This document shows positions 8,612-16,249 of a stretch of 64,000 nucleotides of DNA, in pieces. The DNA comes from Streptomyces sp. DSM 110735. Lineage in GTDB: Bacteria; Actinomycetota; Actinomycetes; Streptomycetales; Streptomycetaceae. Every line of letters starts with the position of its first letter. Positions within the stretch are counted from its first letter, which is position 1. The notes below the pieces were generated by a model that saw nothing but the letters and a program-made list of their open reading frames with translations, was not told the DNA's origin and searched no databases. The stretch covers positions 62,001 through 126,000 of the forward strand of contig NZ_JACYHF010000017.1 in NCBI RefSeq assembly GCF_016482685.1. The letters run 5' to 3'. A program made the translations under genes and the position numbers.

Positions 8612-9286
8612 CTACGTGCTCCGCGCGCCGCCGCCCAGTTCGCCCTTCCAGCGCCGGTAGAGCCCGTGTCCGACGCCCGCCGCGTCCAGCACCCGCCCGG
8701 CCACGAAGTCCACCAGGTCCTGGATGTGGGTGGCGCCCGCGTAGAAGGCGGGCGAGGCGGGGACCACGCTCGCGCCCGCGTCGTCCAGGGCGACGAGATG
8801 GCGCAGGGTCTGCCCGTTCAACGGGGTCTCCCGTACGGCCACGACCAGCGGGCGCCGCTCCTTGAGCGTGACGCTCGCCGCGCGCTGGAGCAGGTCCTTG
8901 GACAGCCCGAGGGCGACTCCGGCGACGCACGCGGTGGAGGCGGGGACGATCAGCATCCCCTTGACGGGGTACGACCCCGAGGACGGTCCCGCGGCCAGGT
9001 CCCCCGCGTTCCAGTACCGCACGCCGCTCACGTCCGCCTCGAAGGTGCCGGGCTTGCCGTCCGCGCCGCGCCCCAGCCACTCCCGCAGGTCCTCCTGCCA
9101 GTGCGCGTCGCGGAACGAGATGCCCGTCTCGTCCAGCAGCGTCAGCCGCGAGGCCCGGCTGACCACCAGGTCCACCGCCTCACCGGCGTCCAGCAGCGCC
9201 CGCAGCACGGCAGCCGCGTACGGCGTCCCGGAAGCTCCGGAAACCCCCACGATCCAAGGCACGCGCTGCGATTCTCCTGCGTTCAC
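8612..9286 (-). CDS. UbiX-like flavin prenyltransferase
   Basis: 224-residue flavoprotein. GVSGASGTPYAAAVLRALL at the N terminus is the FMN-binding phosphate loop of the UbiX/Pad1 family, and PASTACVAGVALGLSKDLLQRAA is the conserved prenyl-phosphate region. UbiX makes prenylated FMN, the cofactor of UbiD-type decarboxylases. A UbiD homologue (10334-11791) and a UbiA homologue (9411-10337) lie just upstream on the same strand, so it most likely supplies the cofactor for the decarboxylation step of menaquinone synthesis (MqnM role). A slightly basic C-terminal tail (about 30 residues) follows the core. Confidence 0.92.
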   Translation of the reverse strand: MNAGESQRVPWIVGVSGASGTPYAAAVLRALLDAGEAVDLVVSRASRLTLLDETGISFRDAHWQEDLREWLGRGADGKPGTFEADVSGVRYWNAGDLAAGPSSGSYPVKGMLIVPASTACVAGVALGLSKDLLQRAASVTLKERRPLVVAVRETPLNGQTLRHLVALDDAGASVVPASPAFYAGATHIQDLVDFVAGRVLDAAGVGHGLYRRWKGELGGGARST

Positions 9287-9410
9287 ACCTTGAGAGTACC
9301 GGCGTGACGCGGCGTGTTCAGGCCGGGTGGGGTAGCACGGAGTCGTACCCCACCCGTCACACGCGGAGCTGCGCGTGTACCGGTACGCGGACCTGTATGC
9401 GCACCTGTGC

Positions 9411-10337
9411 TCAGACCGTCAGACCCCGCACCAGCAGGTCCAGCAGCGCGCACACGAAAAGAGCGATGCCGATGAAGCCGTTGACGCTGAAGAACGCCCT
9501 GTTCAGCCGCGACAGATCATGCGGTCGCACGATCCGGTGCTCGTACACGAACGCCGACCCCACGATCACCAGACCCAGCCAGAAGAACGCGCCCGCGTGG
9601 GTGGCGAGGGCGTACCAGATGAAGAGGGCCATCGTGAGGGCGTGGCAGACGCGCGCGCCCCAGATCGCCGCCGGGATGCCGAAGCGGGCCGGGACCGACT
9701 TCACGCCGATCTCGCGGTCGGTCTCGACGTCCTGGCAGGCGTAGATCAGGTCGAAGCCGCCGATCCAGATGCCGACCGCGAGCCCGAGGATCACCGCGTC
9801 CCAGGACCAGGTGCCGGAGATGGCGAGCCAGCCGCCGACCGGTCCCATCGCCTGGGCGAGACCCAGGATCGCCTGCGGGAAGTTGGTGAACCGCTTGCCG
9901 TACGGATAGACCACCATCGGGATCACCGCGACCGGCGCGAGCGCCAGGCACAGCGGGTTCAGCAGCGCGGCGGAGCCGAGGAAGACGATCAGGGCGATCA
10001 GCGCGCCGGTCCACGCGTGCCGTACCGACATCGCGCCGGTGACCAGCTCGCGGTGGGCGGTGCGCGGGTTACGGGCGTCGATCTCGCGGTCGATGATCCG
10101 GTTGACCGCCATCGCGAAGGTGCGCAGCCCGACCATGCAGATGGTGACGAGGAGCAGCCGCGCCCAGTGGACGTTCTTGTCCCACTGGTACATCGCGGTG
10201 AGCGCGGCGATGTAGGCGAAGGGCAGCGCGAAGACCGAGTGCTCGATCATCACCAGGCGCAGGAACGCCGGAACACCCCCGCGTCTGCGGGGACCATGCT
10301 TCGCGCTGCCCTCTCCAAGAATGACCTCACCGCTCAC
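9411..10337 (-). CDS. mqnP: menaquinone-pathway UbiA prenyltransferase
   Basis: 308-residue integral membrane aromatic prenyltransferase with about eight or nine membrane helices. The two Asp-rich polyprenyl diphosphate/Mg2+ motifs are NRIIDREID near residue 78 and DLIYACQDVETDREIG near residue 190. In the futalosine pathway this protein attaches the polyprenyl chain to 1,4-dihydroxy-6-naphthoate. Its ATG overlaps the stop of the UbiD-like gene by four bases (ATGA), which implies translational coupling. The UbiX-like gene follows about 125 bp downstream. Confidence 0.94.
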   Translation of the reverse strand: MSGEVILGEGSAKHGPRRRGGVPAFLRLVMIEHSVFALPFAYIAALTAMYQWDKNVHWARLLLVTICMVGLRTFAMAVNRIIDREIDARNPRTAHRELVTGAMSVRHAWTGALIALIVFLGSAALLNPLCLALAPVAVIPMVVYPYGKRFTNFPQAILGLAQAMGPVGGWLAISGTWSWDAVILGLAVGIWIGGFDLIYACQDVETDREIGVKSVPARFGIPAAIWGARVCHALTMALFIWYALATHAGAFFWLGLVIVGSAFVYEHRIVRPHDLSRLNRAFFSVNGFIGIALFVCALLDLLVRGLTV

Positions 10338-11791
10338 AGTCCGTACTCCTTCCAGCGCCGCGTCACCCGTTCGGCCGTATCCGGATCCGACAGGACCATG
10401 TCCGGCCAGCCCCCGTCCCTCGTGTAGCCCTCCTCGGGCAGCTTCTTCGTCGCGTCGATGCCCGCCTTGCCGCCCCAGAACTGCTGGTAGGAGGCGTGGT
10501 CGAGATGGTCGACGGGACCCTCGGCGACCACCAGGTCGCGCGCGTAGTCGGTGTTGCCGAGCGCCCGCCAGGCGACCTCGTGCAGGTCGTGCACGTCGCA
10601 GTCGGAGTCGACGACCACGATCAGCTTGGTCAGGGACATCATGTGCGCGCCCCAGATCGCGGACATCACCTTCTGGGCGTGCTTCGGGTACTTCTTGTCG
10701 ATCGAGACGATCGCGCAGTTGTGGAAGCCGCCCGCCTCGGGGAGGTGGTAGTCCACGATGTCCGGGACGATGATCTTCAGCAGCGGCAGGAAGAAGCGCT
10801 CGGTGGCGCGGCCGAGGGGACCGTCCTCCGTCGGCGGGCGGCCGACCACGATGGACTGGAGCAGCGGTCGCTTCCGCATCGTCACGCAGTCGATCTTCAA
10901 CGCGGGGAACGGTTCCTGCGGGGTGTAGAACCCGGTGTGGTCGCCGAAGGGACCCTCGGGCAGCATCTCGCCCGGCTCCAGCCAGCCCTCGAGGACGACC
11001 TCGGCGTTCGCCGGGACCTGGAGCGGGACGGTCTTGCAGTCGACCATCTCGATCCGCTTGCCCGCGATGAACCCGGCGAACATGTACTCGTCGATGTCGC
11101 CGGGCAGCGGGGCGGTGGAGGCGTAGGTGACGGCGGGCGGGCAGCCGAAGGCGATGGCGACGGGCAGCCGCTCACCGCGCCGGGCGGCGACCGCGTAGTG
11201 GTTCCGGCTGTCCTTGTGGATCTGCCAGTGCATGCCGATGGTGCGCCTGTCGTGCCGCTGGAGGCGGTACAGACCGAGGTTGCGGACACCGGACTCGGGG
11301 TCCTTGGTGTGGGTGAGCCCGAGGTTGAAGAAGGAGCCGCCGTCCTTGGGCCAGGTGAACAGGGCGGGCAGCGCGTCGAGGTCCACGTCGTCGCCGGTGA
11401 GGACGACCTCCTGGACCGGCGCGTGGTCGCCCTTGACCTTCTTCGGCGGTACGTGCGCCATCGCGCCGAGCTTGCCGAACGCCTCGCGGACGCCGACGAA
11501 GCCGTGCGGCAGCTCGGGGCGCAGCAGTCCGCCGATCTTGTCGGAGATCTCCGCGTACGACTTCAGCCCGAGCGCCTTGAGCAGGCGGCGGTCGGTGCCG
11601 AAGACGTTCATCGCCAGGGGCATCGCGGAGCCCTTGACGTTCTCGAAGAGCAGTGCCGGTCCGCCGGCCTTCTGCACCCGGTCGACGATCTCACCGACCT
11701 CCAGGTACGGGTCGACCTCGGCCTTGATGCGCTTGAGGTCACCCTCGCGCTCCAGCGCCCGCAGCAGGGAGCGAAGATCGTCATAAGCCAT
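10334..11791 (-). CDS. mqnL: UbiD-family menaquinone decarboxylase
   Basis: 485-residue UbiD-type decarboxylase using prenylated FMN. Typical features are the N-terminal DLRSLLRALEREGDLKRI, the mid-region HWQIHKDSRNHYAVA, the catalytic EGWLEPGEMLPEGPFGDHTGFY segment containing the conserved Glu residues, and DSDCDVHDLHEVAWR. In the futalosine pathway it removes the ring carboxylate after prenylation. It is the first gene of the mqnL-mqnP pair (ATGA overlap). Upstream, 75 bp separate it from a divergent membrane-protein gene, so that gap should hold the promoter. Confidence 0.94.
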   Translation of the reverse strand: MAYDDLRSLLRALEREGDLKRIKAEVDPYLEVGEIVDRVQKAGGPALLFENVKGSAMPLAMNVFGTDRRLLKALGLKSYAEISDKIGGLLRPELPHGFVGVREAFGKLGAMAHVPPKKVKGDHAPVQEVVLTGDDVDLDALPALFTWPKDGGSFFNLGLTHTKDPESGVRNLGLYRLQRHDRRTIGMHWQIHKDSRNHYAVAARRGERLPVAIAFGCPPAVTYASTAPLPGDIDEYMFAGFIAGKRIEMVDCKTVPLQVPANAEVVLEGWLEPGEMLPEGPFGDHTGFYTPQEPFPALKIDCVTMRKRPLLQSIVVGRPPTEDGPLGRATERFFLPLLKIIVPDIVDYHLPEAGGFHNCAIVSIDKKYPKHAQKVMSAIWGAHMMSLTKLIVVVDSDCDVHDLHEVAWRALGNTDYARDLVVAEGPVDHLDHASYQQFWGGKAGIDATKKLPEEGYTRDGGWPDMVLSDPDTAERVTRRWKEYGL

Positions 11792-11866
11792 GTGTCCCAG
11801 TATCGGCCACCGGATACGCTGGCTCGGTCACCGGGGCCGTACACACCGTCGGGAGAACGCGCGCCC

Positions 11867-12142
11867 ATGCTCAGGTATCTGCCGTTCCTGCTGGTCCTGG
11901 CCCTGTGGATCTATGCCTTCGTGGACTGTCTGAACACCCCCGAGGACGAGGTCCGCCATCTCCCCAAGCTCGCCTGGGTCGTCGTCATCCTCCTGTTCGG
12001 CGAGATCCTGGTCGGTCCCGTCGCCTGGCTCCTCGCGGGCAAGGTCCGTCACCGCCCCGCCCCCGCGCCCACCTGGGTCGCCCCGGACGACAACCCGGAG
12101 TTCCTGAAGTCCCTGGAGAAGGACGACCCCGACCGGGACTGA
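11867..12142 (+). CDS. PLD nuclease N-terminal-domain-like small membrane protein
   Basis: 91 residues. The N terminus MLRYLPFLLVLALWIYAFVD is a membrane helix followed by the CLNTPEDEVRHLPKLAWVVV pattern seen in the cardiolipin-synthase/PLD N-terminal (PLDc_N) family, then a second helix and a polar, Pro-rich tail. No catalytic domain follows, so it is a stand-alone two-helix membrane protein of unknown function. GGGAGAA lies nine bases before the ATG. It is divergent from the UbiD-like gene and followed closely by the cytosine deaminase gene (18-bp gap or less), so the two may be co-transcribed. Confidence 0.8.
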   Translation: MLRYLPFLLVLALWIYAFVDCLNTPEDEVRHLPKLAWVVVILLFGEILVGPVAWLLAGKVRHRPAPAPTWVAPDDNPEFLKSLEKDDPDRD

Positions 12143-12160
12143 GAGCACGTGAGAGGGCTC

Positions 12161-12610
12161 ATGGACACGGAGTTGGCGCGGGTCTGGCTCGCCGTCGCAC
12201 TGGAAGAGGCTCGTACCGGGCGTGCCGAGGGCGGGGTGCCGGTCGGTGCCGCGCTGTACGGCGCCGGTGGCGAGCTGCTCGGGCGGGGGCGGAACCGGCG
12301 GGTGCAGGACGACGATCCGTCGGTGCACGGGGAGACGGACGCGTTCCGGGCGGCGGGGCGGCAGCGGTCGTACCGGGGGACGACCATGGTGACCACGCTC
12401 TCGCCGTGCTGGTACTGCTCGGGTCTGGTGCGGCAGTTCGGGATCTCGCGGGTGGTGATCGGGGAGGCGGAGACGTTCTCCGGCGGGCACGAGTGGCTCG
12501 CCGGGCACGGGGTGGAGATCGTGCTGCTTGACGATCCGGAGTGCGTGGCGCTGATGCGCGGGTTCATCGAGGAGCGACCGGAGCTGTGGTTCGAGGACAT
12601 CGGGGTGTAG
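12161..12610 (+). CDS. cytosine deaminase of the fungal Fcy1 type
   Basis: Zn-dependent deaminase of about 149 residues. Zinc ligands are in VHGETDAF (H and catalytic E) and SPCWYC (two Cys). The early segment EEARTGRAEGGVPVGAALY and the ending FIEERPELWFEDIGV closely follow the yeast cytosine deaminase Fcy1 pattern rather than the tRNA-adenosine or CodA-type enzymes. Predicted reaction: cytosine to uracil. Start is uncertain: ATG 12161 (GAGAGGG very close upstream) or GTG 12149, a four-codon difference. The call rests on motif and end similarity remembered from Fcy1, so cytosine specificity is likely but not proven. Confidence 0.85.
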   Translation: MDTELARVWLAVALEEARTGRAEGGVPVGAALYGAGGELLGRGRNRRVQDDDPSVHGETDAFRAAGRQRSYRGTTMVTTLSPCWYCSGLVRQFGISRVVIGEAETFSGGHEWLAGHGVEIVLLDDPECVALMRGFIEERPELWFEDIGV

Positions 12611-12628
12611 GCACGCCCTGGACAAGGA

Positions 12629-12666
12629 CCCGCTCCGGACCCGCTCCGGTCCCGCTCCGGTCCCGC
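12629..12666 (+). repeat. 11-bp tandem repeat, about 3.5 copies
   Basis: CCCGCTCCGGA (12629-12639), CCCGCTCCGGT (12640-12650), CCCGCTCCGGT (12651-12661) and a partial copy follow the deaminase stop. No function is evident. Confidence 0.8.
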
Positions 12667-12758
12667 GCCCGCCCCGGTGACCGTCACGGTCGGTTAATCA
12701 CTTCCGCGTTCGGCTCGCCATCCGTTCCGCTGAAATGACCGGCGCGGGCATGTCTCCA

Positions 12759-12807
12759 CCGCTCGGGACGGCATTCCCTTGAGCGGGGGCCCGTCCAGTG
12801 GGCCCCC
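12759..12807 (+). promoter_or_regulatory. overlapping hairpins in the leader of the condensation-domain gene
   Basis: CCGCTC-GGGA (12759-12768) can pair with TCCC-GAGCGG (12775-12786, TT bulge). GGGGGCCC (12785-12792) can pair with GGGCCCCC (12800-12807) across a 7-base loop. The two stems share bases 12785-12786, so complete formation of both is excluded. The second ends 17 bases before the GTG start. An attenuator or an upstream terminator are both possible. Confidence 0.45.
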
Positions 12808-12824
12808 TCTGCGATCGGAGACGC

Positions 12825-14219
12825 GTGCGAATCACTGACATCCAGCGCTGCGAGGTCCGGCCGGGACGGCTCGTCGAGTGGACGCTGAGTCCGGCGACCG
12901 TCGCGGCGGCGGCGAGCCTGCCGGAGGACTCCCGGCCCCCGGCCTACATCCAGGAGTCGCACATCAGGACCGCGAGGTCCGTCCGCGAGGACGGCCTGTT
13001 CGTGCCGACCTGGCTGGGCGCCTCCTTCGACCTGCCGGGTCCGGTCGACCTCGACGTGCTCCAGGAGGCGCTGCGCTCCTGGACCGTACGGCACGAGACG
13101 CTGCGCAGCGGCTTCCGCTGGGCGGGCGAGAACGACGCGGAGCTGCGCCGGTTCACGCTGGAGGAGGACGACGTCACCCTGCACCGCGAGACGGTCGGCG
13201 ACTTCCCCGACGCGGAAGCGCTGGCCGGGCACCTCCAGGACCGGTTCGACACGGTGGCGGACGCGCTGCGCTGGCCGAACCTGATCTACGCGGCGGTCGT
13301 CCGCGACGACTCGGCGACCGTCTTCCTCGCCTTCGACCACAGCAACGTGGACGCCTACTCGCTGCACGGCATCCCGGCCGAGATCGAGGAGCTGTACACG
13401 GCGGGGCTCCAGGGGCGCGGTCCGGTGGTGCGCACCCCGGCGGCGAGTTACGTGGACTTCTGCGAGATCGAGCGCGCGGACGCGGACCGGCTCGACGGCG
13501 ACCACGCGATCGTCTCGCGCTGGCGGGAGTTCATCCAGCGCTGCGACGGCACGCTGCCCTCGTTCCCGGTGGACCTCGGGGTCACGCCGGGCGGTCCGCT
13601 GCCGCGGCAGAAGATGATCTGCGAGCCGCTGGTGGACGCGGAGACGGCTGCCGCGTTCGAGGCGTACTGCCGCCCCTACGGCGGGAGCCTGGTCGGGCTG
13701 CTCGCGGCCACCGCGCTGATCGTGCACGAGCTGGGCGAGCAGCCGGTGTACCGCACGGTCGTCCCCTTCCACACCCGGGTGAAGTCCCGCTGGACCGACT
13801 CGGTCGGCTGGTACGTCGGCGGCGCCCCCATCGAGGTCCCGGTGTCCCACACCCCCGACCTGACGGCCACCCTGCGCACGGTCCGCGCCGAGCTGCAGTC
13901 CAACCGCGCCCTGTCCCGGATGCCGCTGGCCCGCGTGCTGCGCCTGCTCGGCGCCGACTTCCGCCCCACCTCGCCGGACCTGTACTCGATCGTGTCCTAC
14001 GTCGACACCCGGGGCATCGCGGGCGCCGACCGCTGGACCGACCAGAGGGCCCACGCCCTGCTCCGGGTCTCCTACGGCGACCAGGTCTGCGTCTGGGTCA
14101 GCCGCCTCCACGACGGACTCTGGCTGGCCAGCCGCCACCCCGACACGGACGTGGCGACGAAGAACATGCGCCTGTACGTGGAGCGCCTGCGCGACCTGAT
14201 GTCGACCCTGCCGGGCTGA
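12825..14219 (+). CDS. stand-alone condensation-domain (CoA-dependent acyltransferase fold) protein
   Basis: 464 residues, one NRPS-condensation/PapA-like fold. The active-site motif HHxxxDG appears as FDHSNVDAY near residue 170, with the second His and the Asp kept but the first His and the Gly changed. Other family features are the N-terminal WLGASFDLPGPVDLDVLQEALRSW (strand plus helix) and TVVPFHTRVKSRW-VGWYVGG near 315-330. No adenylation or carrier domain is nearby, so it is not part of a visible NRPS. GTG 12825 is used (GGAG eight bases upstream, VRITDIQRCEV). It could acylate a small molecule; the substrate is unknown. It is preceded by a structured leader and followed by the quinone-reductase gene. 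Confidence 0.82.
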   Translation: MRITDIQRCEVRPGRLVEWTLSPATVAAAASLPEDSRPPAYIQESHIRTARSVREDGLFVPTWLGASFDLPGPVDLDVLQEALRSWTVRHETLRSGFRWAGENDAELRRFTLEEDDVTLHRETVGDFPDAEALAGHLQDRFDTVADALRWPNLIYAAVVRDDSATVFLAFDHSNVDAYSLHGIPAEIEELYTAGLQGRGPVVRTPAASYVDFCEIERADADRLDGDHAIVSRWREFIQRCDGTLPSFPVDLGVTPGGPLPRQKMICEPLVDAETAAAFEAYCRPYGGSLVGLLAATALIVHELGEQPVYRTVVPFHTRVKSRWTDSVGWYVGGAPIEVPVSHTPDLTATLRTVRAELQSNRALSRMPLARVLRLLGADFRPTSPDLYSIVSYVDTRGIAGADRWTDQRAHALLRVSYGDQVCVWVSRLHDGLWLASRHPDTDVATKNMRLYVERLRDLMSTLPG

Positions 14220-14285
14220 ACGGGGTGCCTCCGGCCGAGCGAGCGGCGCACGACCTGCCGAGGTGAGCGGGCGACGCGGGCGGGC

Positions 14286-14316
14286 TTGACCCTGACGTGC
14301 GGGGCAGGGGTTAGCG
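14286..14316 (+). promoter_or_regulatory. MerR-type promoter of the quinone-reductase gene
   Basis: TTGACC (14286-14291) and TTAGCG (14311-14316) are separated by 19 bp, the over-long spacer typical of MerR-regulated promoters. The spacer overlaps the dyad CCCTG (14290-14294)/CAGGG (14305-14309). A MerR gene is the second gene downstream. The same arrangement is found before the other MerR gene in this window (48588-48618). Confidence 0.7.
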
Positions 14317-14354
14317 TCCGCGGGTTCCTGCCGTCCGCCTTCCGGGAGACGTCC

Positions 14355-15386
14355 ATGACCTCCGTCCTGCCCGCGACCGTCCGTGCGGTGCGGCTCGCCG
14401 CCGTGCCCGAGGGGCTGCCCGTGCCCGGGGACCTCAGCCTCGCCGAGGTCCCGGCGCCCGTCCCCGCGCCCGGTCACGTCCTCGTGCGCAACCGTGCCTT
14501 CCAGGTCTTCGCCGGTCTGCGCACCCTGATCGGCGGGGCGGCGCGGGACACCCCGGCGCCGGGACTGCGCCCCGGGGACACGCTGTTCGGTCCGGCCGTC
14601 GGTGAGGTGCTCGCCGCGGCGGACCCGTTCAAGGCGGGCGATCTGGTGCTCCACCCGCTCGGCTGGCGCGAGTACGCCCTCGTACCGGTCGCCGCGTGCA
14701 CCCCCGTCGACCCGGCGCTGCCCGACCCGGTCGCCGCCCTCTCCTCCGGCTCCGCCGCGTACGGCGCGCTCACCCGGGTGGCCCGGGTGCGCGCGGGCGA
14801 CGTCGTCCTGGTCACCGGCGCGGCGGGCGGGGTGGGCTCGCTGGCGGGGCAGATCGCCCATCTGCTGGGCGCGGACCGGGTGATCGGCACCACCCGCTCC
14901 CCGGCGAAGACCGCTCTCCTCGCCGAGCTGGGCTACGACGCGGTCGTCACCGCCGGTCCGGGCACGGACCCCGCCGACTTCGCCGGGCGGCTCGCGAAGG
15001 CAGCCCCCGACGGCGTCGACGTCCTGCTGGACACCGTCGGCGGACTCCAGCTCGCGGCGGCGGTGGACGCCGCCCGGACCGGCGCACGGTTCGCGCTGGT
15101 CGGCGCGCTCGACGGCCAGCTCGCGACCGAGGGCGCGGGCGCCACGGCGCCGGTACGGCTGGACGCCTTCCGGATCGTCGTACGGGGCGTGTCGCTCGGC
15201 GGCTACCGGGGTCCGGAGCACCCGGAGGTGGAGGCGGAGTGGACGGACCGCTTCGGGCGCTGGCTGCGCTCCGGCGAGATCCGCTTCCCCGTCACCCGGG
15301 TCACGGGACTGGACCGGGCTCCGCAGGCGTTGTCCGGGCTGATCGCCGGGCAGTATTCCGGCACGGTCGTGGTGGAGCTGCCGTAG
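14355..15386 (+). CDS. NADPH-dependent quinone/enone oxidoreductase (MDR superfamily)
   Basis: 343-residue zinc-independent medium-chain reductase of the leukotriene-B4-dehydrogenase/quinone-oxidoreductase type. The Rossmann motif is VTGAAGGVGSLAGQIAHLLG near residue 155, DTVGG near 230, and the protein lacks the Cys/His catalytic-zinc set of alcohol dehydrogenases. Predicted to reduce enones or quinones with NADPH. ATG 14355 has GGGAG about eight bases upstream. The promoter (14286-14316) carries the 19-bp spacer of MerR-controlled genes, and a MerR gene follows 21 bp downstream, so the pair is probably an inducible stress or xenobiotic-response operon. Confidence 0.88.
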   Translation: MTSVLPATVRAVRLAAVPEGLPVPGDLSLAEVPAPVPAPGHVLVRNRAFQVFAGLRTLIGGAARDTPAPGLRPGDTLFGPAVGEVLAAADPFKAGDLVLHPLGWREYALVPVAACTPVDPALPDPVAALSSGSAAYGALTRVARVRAGDVVLVTGAAGGVGSLAGQIAHLLGADRVIGTTRSPAKTALLAELGYDAVVTAGPGTDPADFAGRLAKAAPDGVDVLLDTVGGLQLAAAVDAARTGARFALVGALDGQLATEGAGATAPVRLDAFRIVVRGVSLGGYRGPEHPEVEAEWTDRFGRWLRSGEIRFPVTRVTGLDRAPQALSGLIAGQYSGTVVVELP

Positions 15387-15407
15387 GACCGGCGAGCGGG
15401 GTGGGGC

Positions 15408-15845
15408 ATGAGAATCGGAGACGCGGCGGCAGCCGTGGGAACGACACCCCGCGCCCTGCGCTTCTACGAACAGCGCGGTCTGCTCCCCCCGCCCCGCCGC
15501 ACCGGCGCGGGTCAGCGGGACTACGGTCCCGCCGAACTCGCCCTCCTCCAGGTGATCCGGCGCCTGCTGACCCTGGGGCTCACCGTCTCGGACCTCGCCG
15601 CCATCGCGGACCGGCTGCCCCTGCTGGCGGCGGACCCCCGCCCGTGCGGTACGACGGACCCCGGTGCCGCGCGCCAGGGCGCCGTCGGGGCGCCGGTCGT
15701 GGAGCGCCGTATCGCCCTGCTCGACGCGGAGATCGCCCGGCTGTCCCGGCTCAGGGACGCGCTGCGGGCGGGGCTGGACGGCGAAGAAGCGGAAGCGGCG
15801 GAAGCGGCGAGGGAGGACGGTTCGGCGGTCAGCCCAGTGCAGTGA
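15408..15845 (+). CDS. MerR family regulator
   Basis: 145 residues. The N-terminal MerR winged helix (MRIGDAAAAVGTTPRALRFYEQRGLL) is followed by a dimerisation helix and a short effector part. Only one Cys (in RPCGTTD) is present in the C-terminal half, so it has neither the SoxR iron-sulfur cluster nor a typical metal-binding Cys set. A basic-acidic Ala/Glu-rich tail ends the protein. It is co-directional with the quinone reductase and likely controls the 19-bp-spacer promoter in front of that gene. Its last 17 bases overlap the end of the convergent SRPBCC gene. Confidence 0.92.
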   Translation: MRIGDAAAAVGTTPRALRFYEQRGLLPPPRRTGAGQRDYGPAELALLQVIRRLLTLGLTVSDLAAIADRLPLLAADPRPCGTTDPGAARQGAVGAPVVERRIALLDAEIARLSRLRDALRAGLDGEEAEAAEAAREDGSAVSPVQ

Positions 15846-16224
15846 GCAGCCGTTCGAAGCGCTCGCGCCAGTCCGCCTCCGTCGCGCCCTCGCCCTGGAA
15901 CTCGTGGGTGAAGCGCAGCGCGCTGCCCATCTCGCCGTCGCGCTCCAGATGGAAGCGGATACGGCCGCCGCCCTCGACCGTGTACTCGGCGACGCGGTCC
16001 ACGTCCCAGGCGGTGATGCGCCCCGCGCCGAGACCCCGCAGGGCGACGGTGCCGTCGAGGCGGGGTTCGAGGACGTCCACCGGGACGCACCAGCCGGTCA
16101 GACCCTCGGCGGTGGCCAGCGCGGGCCAGATGTCACCCATGGACCTCGGGACACGCACCAGGAGATGGAGTATGTGCGTGTTCCCGTGGGTCTGACTGGT
16201 GCCCTGTTCGATGGAACCGCTCAT
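15829..16224 (-). CDS. SRPBCC (START/Bet v1-like) family protein
   Basis: 131-residue single-domain protein. The pattern HILHLLVRVPRSMGDIWPALATAEGLTGWCVP, then VEYTVEGGGRIRFHLE and FTHEFQGEG with a C-terminal helix DWRERFERLLTAL, fits the AHSA1/SRPBCC ligand-binding fold. Function unknown; such proteins bind small hydrophobic molecules or act as small-molecule cyclases or hydrolases. It converges with and overlaps the MerR gene, and lies downstream of the cytochrome c genes on the same strand after a 25-bp gap. Confidence 0.82.
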   Translation of the reverse strand: MSGSIEQGTSQTHGNTHILHLLVRVPRSMGDIWPALATAEGLTGWCVPVDVLEPRLDGTVALRGLGAGRITAWDVDRVAEYTVEGGGRIRFHLERDGEMGSALRFTHEFQGEGATEADWRERFERLLTALG

Positions 16225-16249
16225 GGCACCAGTGTCCCGTACCGGTCGG

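Noticed and set aside
12825..14219. An NRPS biosynthetic cluster
   Set aside because: Only a lone condensation-type domain is present; no adenylation, carrier or thioesterase domains are in the window.
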